Shown here in pieces: positions 6,258 through 6,600 of a stretch of DNA of 6,600 nt (its first letter is position 1; every line of letters starts with the position of its first letter). The notes under the pieces were generated by a model. That model was given only the letters and a program-made list of their open reading frames with translations. It was not told where the DNA came from and made no database searches. The position numbers and the translations under genes were made by a program. This DNA comes from Tepidisphaeraceae bacterium (GTDB lineage: Bacteria; Planctomycetota; Phycisphaerae; Tepidisphaerales; Tepidisphaeraceae). The DNA lies in NCBI GenBank assembly GCA_025450555.1, contig JANWHF010000062.1, positions 1 to 6,600 of the forward strand, read 5' to 3'.

Positions 6258-6329
6258 AAAGAGCCGCGCACGAAGTAAGCGAATTGACGCAGTCTCGCGC
6301 GAATCCGCTTACTTCGTGCGCGGCTCTTT
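6258..6329. terminator. Long perfect hairpin between convergent genes: bidirectional terminator or dispersed palindrome
   Basis: Arms at 6258-6285 and 6302-6329 pair over 28 bp with one mismatch; the outer 24 bp are perfect (AAAGAGCCGCGCACGAAG... and its complement ending in CGCGGCTCTTT). The spacer is 16 bases. Each arm ends in AAAGAG/CTCTTT, so either strand gives a stem ending in T residues (CTCTTTC on plus, CTCTTTTCG on minus). It lies 113 bases after the crotonase stop and 85 bases before the stop of the minus-strand gene, where a shared terminator is expected. The unusually long perfect stem also fits a dispersed repetitive palindrome. The remaining parts of the gap (6145-6257 and 6330-6414) show no gene. 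Confidence 0.7.
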
Positions 6330-6414
6330 CATTCTTGCTCCACTCGCGGCGTGCCGTGAGCGACGCACGCGACGACTCCAAAATGCATGCGACAAGCGGC
6401 GCGTTGGGTGGGGC

Positions 6415-6600
6415 TCACATCCCCGTGACCGGCTGCGCATGGGCCGCTGAACCGGGCGTGGGCTCAATCTCCACGCCAAGCCCGGTCGATCCGCGCTGCG
6501 CGAAGCTCAAGGCGAAGGTGAGGGCGTGGATGCCGGGTGAAAGATCGACGTCCATCTCCGTTGCGGGCTCGGCATGCTTGCCATCAATCCAAATCGCGAC
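6415..6600 (-). CDS. C-terminal 61 residues of a large protein, resembling planctomycete (PVC-type) heme-binding/sugar-dehydrogenase-like proteins (partial)
   Basis: An open frame enters from the right edge and stops at TGA (6415-6417). It contains AIWIDGKHAEP (2-12), DVDLSPGIHALTFAL (17-31) and GLGVEIEPTPGSAA (40-53), followed by a short tail ending PVTGM. The pattern of a W-x-D-G-K turn, an Asp-Leu-x-Pro-Gly-x-His strand and a hydrophobic beta strand looks like a carbohydrate-binding-type beta-sandwich end. From memory it resembles the C termini of large secreted planctomycete PVC-type heme-binding CxxCH proteins, which carry a cytochrome c-like motif. The CxxCH motif, signal peptide and start are outside the window, so the product name is a guess; the coding call is supported by codon pattern and the family-like strand spacing. 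It is convergent with the crotonase gene, with a long hairpin between them. Confidence 0.6.
   Translation of the reverse strand, partial: VAIWIDGKHAEPATEMDVDLSPGIHALTFALSFAQRGSTGLGVEIEPTPGSAAHAQPVTGM

Noticed and set aside
6250..6450. Plus-strand open frame of 66 residues across the 6258-6329 hairpin
   Set aside because: It consists mainly of the inverted repeat and runs into the antisense of the supported partial gene at 6415-6600.

Overview
The window looks like a piece of chromosome from a moderately GC-rich bacterium, most likely a planctomycete (Planctomycetota, possibly a Phycisphaerae-like lineage). This is inferred from the GroES/GroEL sequence style, the soluble FHA-GAF histidine kinase, the C-terminal fragment at the right edge (which resembles large planctomycete-type secreted proteins), mostly absent Shine-Dalgarno sites, and abundant palindromic repeats. 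It was not checked against any database.

Layout. The left half is read from the minus strand: cinA (1767-3215), a stand-alone response-regulator receiver protein (1081-1497), groES (675-965) and the first 193 codons of groEL (1-580, running off the left edge). The right half starts with a divergent intergenic region (3216-3445) that carries a perfect TATAAT and a 17-bp palindrome on the plus strand. Two plus-strand genes follow: a cytosolic FHA-GAF-histidine kinase (3446-5143) and a crotonase-fold enoyl-CoA hydratase/isomerase family protein (5368-6144). The last 186 bases are the C-terminal end of a convergent minus-strand gene that enters from the right edge.

How the genes work together. 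groES and groEL form a classical chaperonin operon. The receiver protein and the kinase could be partners, but nothing in the sequence proves it: cinA and a divergent promoter region separate them. CinA (NAD/pyridine-nucleotide salvage) and the crotonase (acyl-CoA metabolism) look like independent housekeeping genes.

Most unusual content. Three unrelated long palindromic repeats lie within 4.4 kb. One (1935-2027, 38-bp arms) sits inside cinA and is translated in frame, adding a Pro/Gly-rich loop between two conserved pieces of the amidase domain. The second (5186-5286) is a 101-bp imperfect hairpin built from four CCAAG and four CTTGG units between the kinase and the crotonase. The third (6258-6329, 28-bp arms) lies between the convergent genes. 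No new multi-gene system, CRISPR array, tRNA, rRNA or insertion-sequence transposase is visible.
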